Source: Actinomadura fibrosa (GTDB lineage Bacteria > Actinomycetota > Actinomycetes > Streptosporangiales > Streptosporangiaceae). Taken from it: a stretch of 35,799 nt of DNA. The stretch covers positions 1 to 35,799 of the forward strand of contig NZ_CAACUY010000078.1 in the NCBI RefSeq assembly GCF_900659615.1. Reading direction: 5' to 3'. The notes under the pieces were generated by a model, which saw only the letters and a program-made list of their open reading frames with translations, did not search any database and was not told the origin of the DNA. Below are positions 9,816-19,234 of this stretch, piece by piece. The position numbers were made by a program, and so were the translations under genes. Positions within the stretch are counted from its first letter, which is position 1. Every line of letters starts with the position of its first letter.

Positions 9816-9970
9816 TCGATCGCCGTCCGGAGCCGCCCGGACGTCGTTCTTTCCCGGCGCCCGGTGAAACGCGTTTAGCCGGTTGCGGGCGCCGAGTTCA
9901 GGGAACCTTTACCCGCACACACCGGATAGGCTAGAGGTTTCACCCGGCCGCACTTCATGTCGATGTGGCG

Positions 9971-9996
9971 CTCGCCCCCCGGCGGGGGCGGGCGAG
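9971..9996 (+). promoter_or_regulatory. GC-rich hairpin in the greA leader
   Basis: CTCGCCC (9971-9977) pairs with GGGCGAG (9990-9996); the intervening CCC/GGG tracts can extend the stem. It lies downstream of a possible -10 TAGGCT (9927-9932) and about 30 nt before the greA start, so it may affect read-through or translation. No U-tract follows. Confidence 0.45.
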
Positions 9997-10024
9997 GATC
10001 GCAACATGTAAATGAGGAGTACCC

Positions 10025-10528
10025 GTGACCGAGACCCGCGCTGACAACGTCACCTGGCTCACCCAGGAGGCGTACGACCGGCTCAAGGCTGAGCTGGACC
10101 ACCTGTCGGGCCCGGGCCGCATCGAGATCGCTCAGAAGATCGAGGCGGCGCGGGAGGAGGGCGACCTGCGCGAGAACGGCGGCTACCACGCGGCCAAGGA
10201 GGAGCAGGGCAAGATCGAGGGCCGGATCCTCCAGCTCCAGGGCATCCTGGAGAACGCGCGCGTCGGCGAGGCGCCCCGCACCGAGGGCGTCGTCGGCCCG
10301 GGCATGACCGTCACGGTCGCCTTCGAGGGCGACGACGAGGAGGTCACGTTCCTGCTCGCCTCCCGCGAGGAGAGCGGAGCCCCCATAGACGTCTACTCGC
10401 CGAAGTCGCCGCTCGGCGCCGCGATCAACGGCAAGAAGGTCGGCGAGAAGGCCTCCTACTCGCTGCCGAACGGGCGGAGCATGACCGTCGAGATCATCGA
10501 CGCGACCCCCTACGTGGGAGCGGCCTGA
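10025..10528 (+). CDS. greA: Transcription elongation factor GreA
   Basis: This encodes 167 residues from GTG 10025, with GAGGAG upstream. The N-terminal coiled coil contains WLTQEAYDRLKAELDHL, the acidic tip-loop motif REEGDLRENGGYHAAKEEQ, and IEGRILQLQGILENA. The C-terminal FKBP-like domain includes SPLGAAINGKKVGEKASY and the usual VEI ending. GreA enters the RNA polymerase secondary channel and stimulates cleavage of backtracked transcripts. It follows the DUF4307 gene on the same strand, as in mycobacteria, and ends in a strong hairpin. Confidence 0.96.
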   Translation: MTETRADNVTWLTQEAYDRLKAELDHLSGPGRIEIAQKIEAAREEGDLRENGGYHAAKEEQGKIEGRILQLQGILENARVGEAPRTEGVVGPGMTVTVAFEGDDEEVTFLLASREESGAPIDVYSPKSPLGAAINGKKVGEKASYSLPNGRSMTVEIIDATPYVGAA

Positions 10529-10542
10529 GCCGCAGCCGTTCC

Positions 10543-10568
10543 GGCGGCCGTCCCCCGGGACGGCCGCC
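10543..10568 (+). terminator. Hairpin terminator downstream of greA
   Basis: GGCGGCCGTCCC (10543-10554) and its perfect complement (10557-10568) form a 12-bp stem with a 2-nt loop 15 nt after the greA stop. It lacks a T-tract, as is common in high-GC actinomycetes. Confidence 0.75.
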
Positions 10569-10576
10569 CACCGGCC

Positions 10577-10630
10577 GGGAAGCGAGCGGTCCGCCGTCCC
10601 TCATCGGGGCGGCGGGCCGCTCGCTTTCCC
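10577..10630. terminator. Second hairpin between convergent greA and the Lrp gene
   Basis: GGGAAGCGAGCGG (10577-10589) pairs with CCGCTCGCTTTCCC (10617-10630) with one bulged T. The right arm lies inside the last codons of the Lrp gene, so the structure probably serves both convergent transcripts. Confidence 0.6.
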
Positions 10631-11107
10631 GCGTCCGGACGCCCGCGCGGCGGCGCGCACCAGCGGCAGCGTCCGGTACGGCACCTGCGTGGCCAGCGAG
10701 ATCACCGAGGACGCGCGCTCCACGCCCGCCACGTCCACGAGCACGTCGATGACGCGCTGGAGGTCGGTGTTGCTGCGCGCCACGACCCGGCAGAGCATGT
10801 CCCCGGGCCCGGTGATCGTGTGCGCCTCGATGACCTCGGGGACCTGCGCGAGCCGCGCACCCACCGGGTCGTGCCCGCCCGCCTGCTGAAGCTGAAGCGT
10901 CACGAACGCGGTCACCCCGTAGCCGAGCGCCGCCGGGTCGATCTCCGGGCCGTACCCGCCGATCACGCCGTCCCGCGCCAGCCGGTCGAGCCGCGCCTGG
11001 ACGGTGCCGCGCGCGACCCCGAGCCGCCGGGACGCCTCCAGCACCCCGATGCGCGGCTCGGCCGCGAACAGCTCGATCAGCCGGCCGTCCAGCTCGTCGA
11101 TCGGCAC
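10601..11107 (-). CDS. Lrp/AsnC family transcriptional regulator, probable regulator of hppD
   Basis: This encodes 168 residues from GTG 11107, with GGGAGG 5 nt upstream. The N-terminal HTH (MPIDELDGRLIELFAAEP, then LEASRRLGVARGTVQARLDRL) and the C-terminal RAM/ligand domain (about residues 68-145, including HTITGPGDMLCRVVARSNTDLQRVIDVL) are typical of feast/famine regulators, which form octameric discs. It is divergent from 4-hydroxyphenylpyruvate dioxygenase, and the spacer holds two CTGTACAG palindromes. The simplest reading is control of tyrosine degradation plus autoregulation (inference). The last 25 residues (AARASGRGKASGPPPR) are a low-complexity tail overlapping a terminator. Confidence 0.9.
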   Translation of the reverse strand: MPIDELDGRLIELFAAEPRIGVLEASRRLGVARGTVQARLDRLARDGVIGGYGPEIDPAALGYGVTAFVTLQLQQAGGHDPVGARLAQVPEVIEAHTITGPGDMLCRVVARSNTDLQRVIDVLVDVAGVERASSVISLATQVPYRTLPLVRAAARASGRGKASGPPPR

Positions 11108-11141
11108 CGCGCCTCCCGGGAACCCGCACGTTTCATGGTCA

Positions 11142-11184
11142 TCCTGTACAGGACGTCCGGTCGGACCCGGCTGCCACTGTACAG
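11142..11184. promoter_or_regulatory. Paired palindromic operator in the Lrp-hppD intergenic region
   Basis: TCCTGTACAGGA (11142-11153) is a perfect 12-bp palindrome. A second site with the same core, CTGTACAG, lies at 11177-11184. Core centres are 33 bp apart, about three turns of B-DNA, so both face the same side. They lie upstream of the hppD -35 candidate, as expected for Lrp-type binding. Confidence 0.65.
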
Positions 11185-11208
11185 AGTGCCCAGTGATTCA
11201 AGCCACTC

Positions 11209-11238
11209 TTGCGCACCTTGTAGCCGCTTGTCGAGATT
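11209..11238 (+). promoter_or_regulatory. Candidate hppD promoter (leaderless geometry)
   Basis: TTGCGC (11209-11214), an 18-nt spacer and GAGATT (11233-11238), then exactly 7 nt to the ATG at 11246. AGGTGG lies only 1 nt from the ATG, too close for a normal ribosome site. Confidence 0.45.
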
Positions 11239-11245
11239 AGGTGGC

Positions 11246-12337
11246 ATGGATGAGTTTCCGGTCAAGGGCATGGACGCCGTCGTCTTCGCCGTCGGCAACG
11301 CCAAGCAGGCGGCGCACTACTACTCGACCGCGTTCGGCATGCGGCGGGTCGCCTACCGCGGCCCCGAGAACGGCAGTCCCGACGAGGCCGTGCACGTCCT
11401 GGAGTCGGGCGGCGCGCGGTTCGTCTTCCGCGGCCCGGTGCGGGCGGGCACCGGCATCGGCAGGCACGTCGCCGAGCACGGCGACGGCATCGTCGACCTC
11501 GCCATCGAGGTCCCCGACGTGGAGGCCGCCTACCGGCACGCCGTGGCCAAGGGCGCCACGGGCCTTGAGGAGCCCCACGTCATGGAGGACGAGTACGGCA
11601 AGGTGACGATCGCGGCCATCGCCACCTACGGCGAGACGCGGCACTCGCTGGTCGACCGCTCCAACTACAGCGGCCCCTACCTGCCGGGCTTCGCCGCCGC
11701 CGACCCCATCGTCGAGCCGCCGGAGAAGCGCTTCTTCCAGGCGATCGACCACTGCGTCGGCAACGTCGAGCGCATGGACGAGTGGGCCGGCTTCTACCAC
11801 CGGGTCATGGGCTTCACCGACATGGCGGAGTTCATCGGCGACGACATCGCCACCGAGTACTCCGCGCTGATGTCCAAGGTGGTCGCCGACGGGACCCGCA
11901 AGGTGAAGTTCCCGCTCAACGAGCCGGCGGAGAGCAAGCGCAAGTCGCAGATCGACGAGTACCTGGAGTTCTACGGCGGCCCCGGCGTCCAGCACATCGC
12001 GCTCGCCACCAACGACATCCTCGCCTCGGTCGACCGGATGCGCGCCGCCGGCGTCGAGTTCCTCGACAGCCCCGACTCCTACTACGACGACCCGGAGCTG
12101 CGCGCCCGCATCGGCGAGGTCCGCGTTCCGATCGAGGAGCTGCGCGCGCGCCGCATCCTCGTCGACCGCGACGAGGACGGCTACCTGCTCCAGATCTTCA
12201 CCAAGCCCGTCCAGGACCGGCCGACGGTGTTCTTCGAGCTGATCGAGCGGCACGGCTCCCTCGGCTTCGGCAAGGGCAACTTCAAGGCGCTGTTCGAGGC
12301 GATCGAGCGGGAGCAGGAGCGCCGCGGCAACCTGTGA
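11246..12337 (+). CDS. hppD: 4-hydroxyphenylpyruvate dioxygenase
   Basis: This encodes 363 residues in two vicinal-oxygen-chelate domains. The expected Fe(II) ligands are present: H169 (AIDHCVGNV), H250 (GVQHIALATND) and E331 (VFFELIERHG). The C-terminal signature GSLGFGKGNFKALFEAIEREQ, which closes the active site, is intact. The enzyme converts 4-hydroxyphenylpyruvate to homogentisate in tyrosine degradation; its product may also feed pyomelanin. No homogentisate dioxygenase or fumarylacetoacetase is in the window. The start at 11246 is chosen because MDEFPVKGMDAVVFAVGNA aligns with the start of the first domain; the open frame continues far upstream through the regulatory region. Confidence 0.95.
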   Translation: MDEFPVKGMDAVVFAVGNAKQAAHYYSTAFGMRRVAYRGPENGSPDEAVHVLESGGARFVFRGPVRAGTGIGRHVAEHGDGIVDLAIEVPDVEAAYRHAVAKGATGLEEPHVMEDEYGKVTIAAIATYGETRHSLVDRSNYSGPYLPGFAAADPIVEPPEKRFFQAIDHCVGNVERMDEWAGFYHRVMGFTDMAEFIGDDIATEYSALMSKVVADGTRKVKFPLNEPAESKRKSQIDEYLEFYGGPGVQHIALATNDILASVDRMRAAGVEFLDSPDSYYDDPELRARIGEVRVPIEELRARRILVDRDEDGYLLQIFTKPVQDRPTVFFELIERHGSLGFGKGNFKALFEAIEREQERRGNL

Positions 12338-12391
12338 CGCCCCGCTCCCGGGGTCAGCGCGCGCTGTCCGGGACGGGCAGACTGTCTCGAC

Positions 12392-13270
12392 ATGAGCGAA
12401 CCACCCCAGAAGCCGCAGCCCTCCGGTGACGACTGGCGGCCTCCGGACTCCCCCGCGTCCGGAGGCGCGTCCTCCGGCGACACTTCCGCCACCGAGAGCG
12501 CGCAGGACGCCCCGGCGGAGGCGCCCGACGACCGTCCGCCGCCGTACCAGGGCGCGTACGGCGGCCTGCCCGCCTACGGCCAGCCGGTGCCGGGCGCGTC
12601 CGACCCCGGCCAGGGCGCGTCCGGATACGGCCAACCCGCGCCCGGGCAGCCGTTCCCGGGACACGCACCGCCCGGCTACGGACAACCCGGCTACGGGCAG
12701 CCGGGCTACGGACCGCCCGGCCACGGCGGCCAAGGCGACCCGCTGGCGGGCCGCGGCGCCAGGCTCGGCGCCGGGATCCTGGACGGGCTGATCGTCGGCC
12801 TGGTGTCGGTGCCCTTCATCATCCAGGCGATCCGCTGGGACAAGCTCCAGGACGCCGCCGACTCCGGCACGACCATCGCCCCGGACGACATCTACGACAT
12901 CCCCCGGCTCATGATCGGCTACGCGATCACGTTCGTGCTCGGCTTCGCGTACTACGTCGTCGCGCACGCCCGGTGGGGCCAGACGGTCGGCAAGCGGGCG
13001 GTGGGCATCCGGCTGGTCCGCGCGTCCGACCTCGGAGCGGTCGGCTGGGGGCAGGTGTGCGCGCGGCAGGGCTTCGTCTACCTGTTCAGCATCGGCACCG
13101 CCGTCCTCAACCTGCTCGGCCCCTTCGGCGGCGTGCTGGGCCTCGTCGCCCTGCTCGACAACGCGTGGATCCTGTGGGACCAGCGGCGGCAGGCCGTCCA
13201 CGACAAGGTGGCCGGGACGGTGGTGGTGAAGGCCGCCCCGTGGATCCCCAACCCGTACGCCGGACGCTGA
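12392..13270 (+). CDS. RDD family membrane protein with Pro/Gly-rich N-terminus (copy 1)
   Basis: This encodes 292 residues. The first about 115 residues are disordered: acidic and Ser/Asp-rich, then Pro/Gly/Tyr/Gln-rich with several GYGQP units. An RDD domain follows, opening with GRGARLGAGILDGLIVG and including the family motifs ARWGQTVGKRAVGIRLVR and WILWDQRRQAVHDKVAGTVVV. There are about three membrane helices. RDD proteins are poorly understood; some act in ion or solute transport. The gene precedes a paralogue by 102 bp on the same strand. Confidence 0.87.
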   Translation: MSEPPQKPQPSGDDWRPPDSPASGGASSGDTSATESAQDAPAEAPDDRPPPYQGAYGGLPAYGQPVPGASDPGQGASGYGQPAPGQPFPGHAPPGYGQPGYGQPGYGPPGHGGQGDPLAGRGARLGAGILDGLIVGLVSVPFIIQAIRWDKLQDAADSGTTIAPDDIYDIPRLMIGYAITFVLGFAYYVVAHARWGQTVGKRAVGIRLVRASDLGAVGWGQVCARQGFVYLFSIGTAVLNLLGPFGGVLGLVALLDNAWILWDQRRQAVHDKVAGTVVVKAAPWIPNPYAGR

Positions 13271-13372
13271 GCCGGACCGGCCCGGCAACCTTTGATCATC
13301 CACGGGTAAAACTCTGCGGCGCCCCGGGCGCGGCGACGTTTGCGCGAGGGCGGCACGGCCGACTTTGACGGC

Positions 13373-14482
13373 ATGACGCAACCGCCGAACGACCCCGCGT
13401 CCGGGGACGAGCCGGACGACCGGCCGTACGGGCAGCAGCCGCCCCGCCACCCCGAGCAGGCCGAACCCCCCGAACACGGGCGGCAGCCCGGCCAAGGCGA
13501 CCAGCCGGGCCAGGGCGGACAGCCCGGCTACGGCGACCAGCCGAGTTGGGGCGGGCAGGCGGGCGGCTACGGGCAGCAACCCGCATACGGCCAGCAATCC
13601 GACTACGGGCAGCAGCCAGGGCACGACTACCAACCCGGGCAGGAGCAGCACCCCGGCTACGGCCAGCAGCCCCACCAGTACGAGAACCAGCCCGGCTACG
13701 GCCAGCAGCCCGAATACGGCCAGTCGCCCGGCTACGGGCAACAGCCTGGCTATGGACAGCAACCGGGGTACGGCCAGCAGTCCCAGTACGGCGAGCAATT
13801 CGGGCAGCCCGGATATGGCGCACAGTCGGGCCAGCCCGGATACGGGCAGCAGCAGCCGGGATATGGAGGCCAGCCCGGTTACGGGGAGCAGCAGCCGTAC
13901 GGACAGCAGCAGCCGCCGCCCTATGGCGGTCCCGCTTACGGCGAGCAGACCCCTTATGGCGGCCTGCCCGGCTATACGGGCGGTGAGAGCGGTTACGCCG
14001 ATCCGTCCGCGGGCCTGGCGAGCCGGTGGGCTCGGCTCGGGGCCGCCATCGTGGACGGCATCATCCTCGGCGTCGTGACCGGCCTGCTGTCGCTGCCCTT
14101 CGTCGACTGGGACACCGTGCTCCACCCGAACAGGGGCGAGCCGGTGTACGACGGCGGGCAGGTGACGGGCAACCTGCTGGGCGTCGTGATCGGATTCCTG
14201 TACTTCTGGCTGCTGCACGCGAGGTGGGGGCAGACGCTCGGCAAGAAGCTGCTGCGGATCCGTGTCGTCCGCGAGCAGGACCGGGGGCCGATCGGCGGCG
14301 GGCAGGCGGCGGGGCGCGCCGCGTTCTACAGCGTGCTGGGCGGGATCTGCGGCTGCATCGGGCTGATCGACGTGCTGTGGATCCTGTGGGACCAGCGCAG
14401 GCAGGCGCTGCACTGCAAGGTGGCGCGCACCGTCGTCGTGAAGGCGGATCCGCACGCACCTGACCCCTACGCCCGGCGTTGA
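13373..14482 (+). CDS. RDD family membrane protein with long YGQQP-repeat N-terminus (copy 2)
   Basis: This encodes about 369 residues from ATG 13373; an in-frame TTG at 13340 is less likely. Residues 1-205 form a low-complexity region with about 20 Tyr-Gly dipeptides, mostly as P-G-Y-G-Q-Q units. The RDD domain begins at ASRWARLGAAIVDGIILGV and keeps ARWGQTLGKKLLRIRVVR and WILWDQRRQALHCKVARTVVV, closely matching copy 1. The two genes are evidently a tandem duplication whose N-termini diverged in length. The tail should face the cytoplasm if the topology follows other RDD proteins (inference). Function unknown. Confidence 0.87.
   Translation: MTQPPNDPASGDEPDDRPYGQQPPRHPEQAEPPEHGRQPGQGDQPGQGGQPGYGDQPSWGGQAGGYGQQPAYGQQSDYGQQPGHDYQPGQEQHPGYGQQPHQYENQPGYGQQPEYGQSPGYGQQPGYGQQPGYGQQSQYGEQFGQPGYGAQSGQPGYGQQQPGYGGQPGYGEQQPYGQQQPPPYGGPAYGEQTPYGGLPGYTGGESGYADPSAGLASRWARLGAAIVDGIILGVVTGLLSLPFVDWDTVLHPNRGEPVYDGGQVTGNLLGVVIGFLYFWLLHARWGQTLGKKLLRIRVVREQDRGPIGGGQAAGRAAFYSVLGGICGCIGLIDVLWILWDQRRQALHCKVARTVVVKADPHAPDPYARR
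13562..13979 (+). repeat. Coding repeat region (Gly-Tyr-Gly-Gln-Gln-Pro units)
   Basis: Imperfect 18-bp coding units encode P-G-Y-G-Q-Q. Neighbouring units use different synonymous codons, for example CCCGGCTACGGGCAACAG, CCTGGCTATGGACAGCAA and CCGGGGTACGGCCAGCAG in succession (about 13727-13780). The repeat is therefore conserved as protein, not as DNA. Confidence 0.85.
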
Positions 14483-14506
14483 GGCTTGTGGTGGGTTAGT
14501 TCCGAG

Positions 14507-14536
14507 TTGCCCAGCGTGCCCTGTCCCGGGCAGGCT
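14507..14536 (+). promoter_or_regulatory. Candidate promoter of the first M1 metallopeptidase gene
   Basis: TTGCCC (14507-14512), an 18-nt spacer and CAGGCT (14531-14536), then exactly 7 nt to GTG 14544. The geometry matches the hppD and DUF4307 candidates and implies a leaderless transcript. Confidence 0.4.
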
Positions 14537-14543
14537 GGACGGC

Positions 14544-16121
<1,578 letters not shown>

Positions 16122-16214
16122 GCCGCCGGGGCGTGCCTGCGGGGAAGCTTGGCGATCTAGGAGTGAAGGCCGGGCAAGGGCTCGGGAAAGCGCGGCCCGG
16201 CGGCGGGCGGCCCG

Positions 16215-17636
16215 GTGGTCCGGGGCGCGAGACTGTGCCGGGTGAGCGGGTGCTACGGACGGATGACCGCGGCCGCGGCCGCCCTGGTGCTGATGGCGAC
16301 GGCGACCGGCGCCACCGCGTCCCCGCCCACGGTGGGGGCGCCGGGGACCGCGGGGCTGGGCGACGCCTACTTCCCGAACGCGGGCAACGGCGGCTACGAC
16401 GTCGAGCACTACGACGTCGGGCTGGCGTACGCGGGCCCGCGGACCGGTGAGGTCGACGCGACCGTGGTGGTGACGGCGAAGGCGACGCAGGACCTCGCGT
16501 CGTTCGACCTCGACTACCGCGGCCCGAAGATCGTCGGCATCGCGGTGGACGGCCGTCCGGTGGAGTACCGGCGCGACGACCAGGAGCTCATCGTCTCGCC
16601 CGCCGCGCCGATCCCGGCGGGGCACGCGTTCACGACGATCGTCCGGTACGCGGGCCGCCCCGAGCCCGCCCGGAACGACTCGCTCGGCACCTACGGCTGG
16701 GTCCCCTCGAAGGACGGCGCGGTCGTGGTCGCGGAGCCGGACGGGGCGCCGACGTGGCTGCCGGTGAACGACCATCCGCGCGACAAGGCGACGTACTCGT
16801 TCCGCATCACCGTCCCGAAGGACCTGCGGGCGCTCGCGAACGGCCGTCCGGGACGCGTCGTCCAGGACGAGACGACGACGACCTACGAGTGGGCGGAGGA
16901 GTCGCCCATGGCGAGCTATGTGGCCATGGTGGCGATCGGCCGGTTCCAGGTGCGCGAGACGCGGGTCGGGGACATTCCGGTCATCACGGCCGTGGACCCG
17001 GCGTTCGCGGAGTCCGCCAAGCGGCTGGAGACGCTCACCGTCAACGCGCTGAAGTGGGAGACGGGCGTGTTCGGCGCGTACCCGTTCGCGACGGCGGGCG
17101 GGATCGTGGACGACCCGAAGCTCGACTACGCGCTGGAGACGCAGGAGCGCCCGGTCTACGGCGGTTTCGCCCCGGACGACGACTTCGTCGTCCACGAGCT
17201 GGCGCACCAGTGGTTCGGCAACAGCGTCAGCCTGCACGACTGGCGCGACATCTGGCTGAACGAGGGCTTCGCGACCTACGCCGAGTGGCTGTGGCGGGAG
17301 CGCGGCTCGAAGGACTCCGCCAAGAAGATCTTCAACCGGTACAACCGGCAGCCCGCCGACTCCCCCATCTTCAACCCGCCGCCGGGCAGGCCGGGCCAGG
17401 ACGGCATGTTCGGCTTCTCTGTCTACGTCCGGGGCGCGATGTGCCTCCAGGCGCTCCGCGACCGGGTCGGCGACAAGGCGTTCTTCACGATCCTGCGGAC
17501 GTGGGCGGAGAAGCGCCGCGGCGGCACCGCGACGACGCCGCAGTTCGTCGCGCACGCCGAGGAGGTCTCCGGCCAGCGGCTCGGGACGCTGTTCGACGCC
17601 TGGCTCACCGCCCGCGGCAAGCCGAGGAAGTGGTGA
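16215..17636 (+). CDS. Secreted M1-type metallopeptidase (array copy 2)
   Basis: This encodes up to 473 residues. The start is uncertain: GTG 16215 gives an n-region with three Arg before the hydrophobic core MTAAAAALVLMATATGATA; GTG 16242 and ATG 16263 are alternatives, and none has a strong ribosome site. The mature part starts near ASPPTV with no lipobox, so it is probably released. The zinc site is H327-E-L-A-H331 with E350; the GALEN-type motif is DYALETQERPVYGG and the Tyr is in VYVRGAM. It is clearly paralogous to the neighbours along its whole length, for example NGGYDVEHYDV and NDHPRDKATYSF. A hairpin follows the stop. Confidence 0.88.
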   Translation: MVRGARLCRVSGCYGRMTAAAAALVLMATATGATASPPTVGAPGTAGLGDAYFPNAGNGGYDVEHYDVGLAYAGPRTGEVDATVVVTAKATQDLASFDLDYRGPKIVGIAVDGRPVEYRRDDQELIVSPAAPIPAGHAFTTIVRYAGRPEPARNDSLGTYGWVPSKDGAVVVAEPDGAPTWLPVNDHPRDKATYSFRITVPKDLRALANGRPGRVVQDETTTTYEWAEESPMASYVAMVAIGRFQVRETRVGDIPVITAVDPAFAESAKRLETLTVNALKWETGVFGAYPFATAGGIVDDPKLDYALETQERPVYGGFAPDDDFVVHELAHQWFGNSVSLHDWRDIWLNEGFATYAEWLWRERGSKDSAKKIFNRYNRQPADSPIFNPPPGRPGQDGMFGFSVYVRGAMCLQALRDRVGDKAFFTILRTWAEKRRGGTATTPQFVAHAEEVSGQRLGTLFDAWLTARGKPRKW

Positions 17637-17640
17637 CCCG

Positions 17641-17696
17641 GTTTCCGGAGCCGGATGCCGGAAACGTCCGTGGGCCTGCGGATTCGAGACCGAATC
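17641..17696 (+). terminator. Two hairpins after M1 copy 2
   Basis: GTTTCCGG (17641-17648) pairs with CCGGAAAC (17658-17665), starting 4 nt after the stop codon; GATTCG (17681-17686) pairs with CGAATC (17691-17696). The first is a plausible terminator, so copy 3 probably has its own promoter. Confidence 0.55.
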
Positions 17697-17767
17697 GCGC
17701 TTGAACGACGGCCGCGCGCAGGAAATTCTGGTCCGCGAGTGCGACCCCATACCGAGGACGAGGCCCC

Positions 17768-19189
17768 ATGAGACGATCCCCCAGAGTCCTGGCCGCGATG
17801 GCGATCGGCGCCGCCGCGGGGCTGCTGGCGCCGGCGGTGCCCGCGGGCGCCGCCCCGCGCTTCACCCCCGGCGCGCCCGGCGCGGGCGACCCGTACTTCC
17901 CGGACATGGGCAACGGCGGCTACGACGTCGCCCACTACGACATCGGCCTGAAGTACGACCCGGGCACCAAGGCGATCACCGCCGTCACGAAGATCACCGC
18001 GCGGGCGACGCAGAACCTCTCCCGGTTCGACCTGGACTTCCTCGGCCCCCTGACGATCTCGTCGCTGACGGTGGACGGCCGCAAGGCCGCCTACACCCGC
18101 ACCGGCGCGCAGGAACTGGTGATCACCCCCGCGCGGGGACTGCGCCGGAACGGCCGCTTCACCGTCACGGTGGCGTACGCGGGCGTCCCGCAGACGATCA
18201 AGGACCCGGCGCTCGGCACGTCCGGCTGGGTCCCGACGCAGGACGGCGGCGTCATGCTGAACCAGCCGTTCGGCGCCGCGACCGTCTTCCCCGTGAACGA
18301 CCACCCGACCGACAAGGCGACCTACTCCTACACCCTTTCCGCGCCGCAGGGCCTCACCAGCCTCGCCAACGGCGACCTGAAGGGCCGCGCGACCAAGGCG
18401 GGCTGGACGGTCTCGCGCTGGGAGGTCCGCGACCCGATGGCGAGTGAGCTGTCCATGGTCGCCTTCGGCAAGTACGACGTCCTCACCGGACGCACCAAGG
18501 CGGGCGTGCCGAACCTCACGGCCACCGACCAGGCCCTGGCGATCAAGCCTGAGCTCGCCCGCCAGTTCCACCAGCAGACCGCCGACGTCGTCGACTTCGA
18601 GTCCTCGGTGTTCGGCCGCTACCCGTTCACGTCCACGGGCGGGATCGTCATCAAGGGCGGCGTGGGCTACGCGCTGGAGACCCAGGGCCGTCCCGTGTAC
18701 GACCTGGGACGCCGCCCGGGCACCATCCCGAGCGGCGACCTCCTCGCGCACGAGCTGGGTCACCAGTGGTTCGGCGACTCGGTGTCGCCGACGCGCTGGG
18801 CCGACATCTGGCTGAACGAGGGCTTCGCGACCTACGCCGAATGGCTGTACGCCGAGAAGTTCTCCGGTACGCCCGTCCAGAAGAGCTTCGACGAGCAGTA
18901 CGCCACCCCCGCGGACAACGACCTGTGGAAGGGCAAGGTCGCCGACCCCGGCCGCGACGGGATCTTCGACGACCTCGTCTACAACCGTGGCGCGATGGCG
19001 ATCCACGCGCTGCGCAAGCGGATCGGCGAGAAGGCGTTCTCCCGCCTGCTCAAGGAGTGGCCCGCCGCCCACCGCGGCGGCGACGCCTCCACGCGCGACT
19101 TCGTCCGCTTCGCCGCCGCCCTGTCCCACAAGAACCTGGACGGATGGGCTAAGGCCTGGCTCTACTCCGAGGGCAAACCGAGCCTCTGA
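17768..19189 (+). CDS. Secreted M1-type metallopeptidase (array copy 3)
   Basis: This encodes 473 residues. A classical signal peptide (MRRSPRVLAAMAIGAAAGLL, cleavage near AGA-AP) is followed by the same architecture as copies 1 and 2. The zinc site is H328-E-L-G-H332 with E351 (WLNEGFATYAEW); the substrate motif is GYALETQGRPVYDL and the Tyr is in VYNRGAM. HELGH instead of HELAH is the main active-site difference from the other copies. Weak GAGG upstream of the ATG. It ends 8 nt before a long hairpin shared with the convergent ilvA gene. Confidence 0.9.
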   Translation: MRRSPRVLAAMAIGAAAGLLAPAVPAGAAPRFTPGAPGAGDPYFPDMGNGGYDVAHYDIGLKYDPGTKAITAVTKITARATQNLSRFDLDFLGPLTISSLTVDGRKAAYTRTGAQELVITPARGLRRNGRFTVTVAYAGVPQTIKDPALGTSGWVPTQDGGVMLNQPFGAATVFPVNDHPTDKATYSYTLSAPQGLTSLANGDLKGRATKAGWTVSRWEVRDPMASELSMVAFGKYDVLTGRTKAGVPNLTATDQALAIKPELARQFHQQTADVVDFESSVFGRYPFTSTGGIVIKGGVGYALETQGRPVYDLGRRPGTIPSGDLLAHELGHQWFGDSVSPTRWADIWLNEGFATYAEWLYAEKFSGTPVQKSFDEQYATPADNDLWKGKVADPGRDGIFDDLVYNRGAMAIHALRKRIGEKAFSRLLKEWPAAHRGGDASTRDFVRFAAALSHKNLDGWAKAWLYSEGKPSL

Positions 19190-19196
19190 CGACCCG

Positions 19197-19233
19197 CCGG
19201 CGTCCCCCGCGACCGCTCGCGGGGGGACGCCGG
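19197..19233. terminator. Bidirectional terminator between M1 copy 3 and ilvA
   Basis: CCGGCGTCCCCCGCGA (19197-19212) pairs with 19217-19233 over 16 bp with one extra G and a 4-nt loop. It fills the whole gap between two convergent stop codons. Confidence 0.85.
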
Positions 19234-19234
19234 C

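Noticed and set aside
9927..9932. TAGGCT as the greA promoter -10
   Set aside because: Good -10 match, but no -35 at a suitable distance; mentioned only with the leader hairpin.
13562..13979. Repeat array as possible CRISPR
   Set aside because: Units are 18 bp, in frame with a coding sequence and lack unique spacers; they encode P-G-Y-G-Q-Q repeats.
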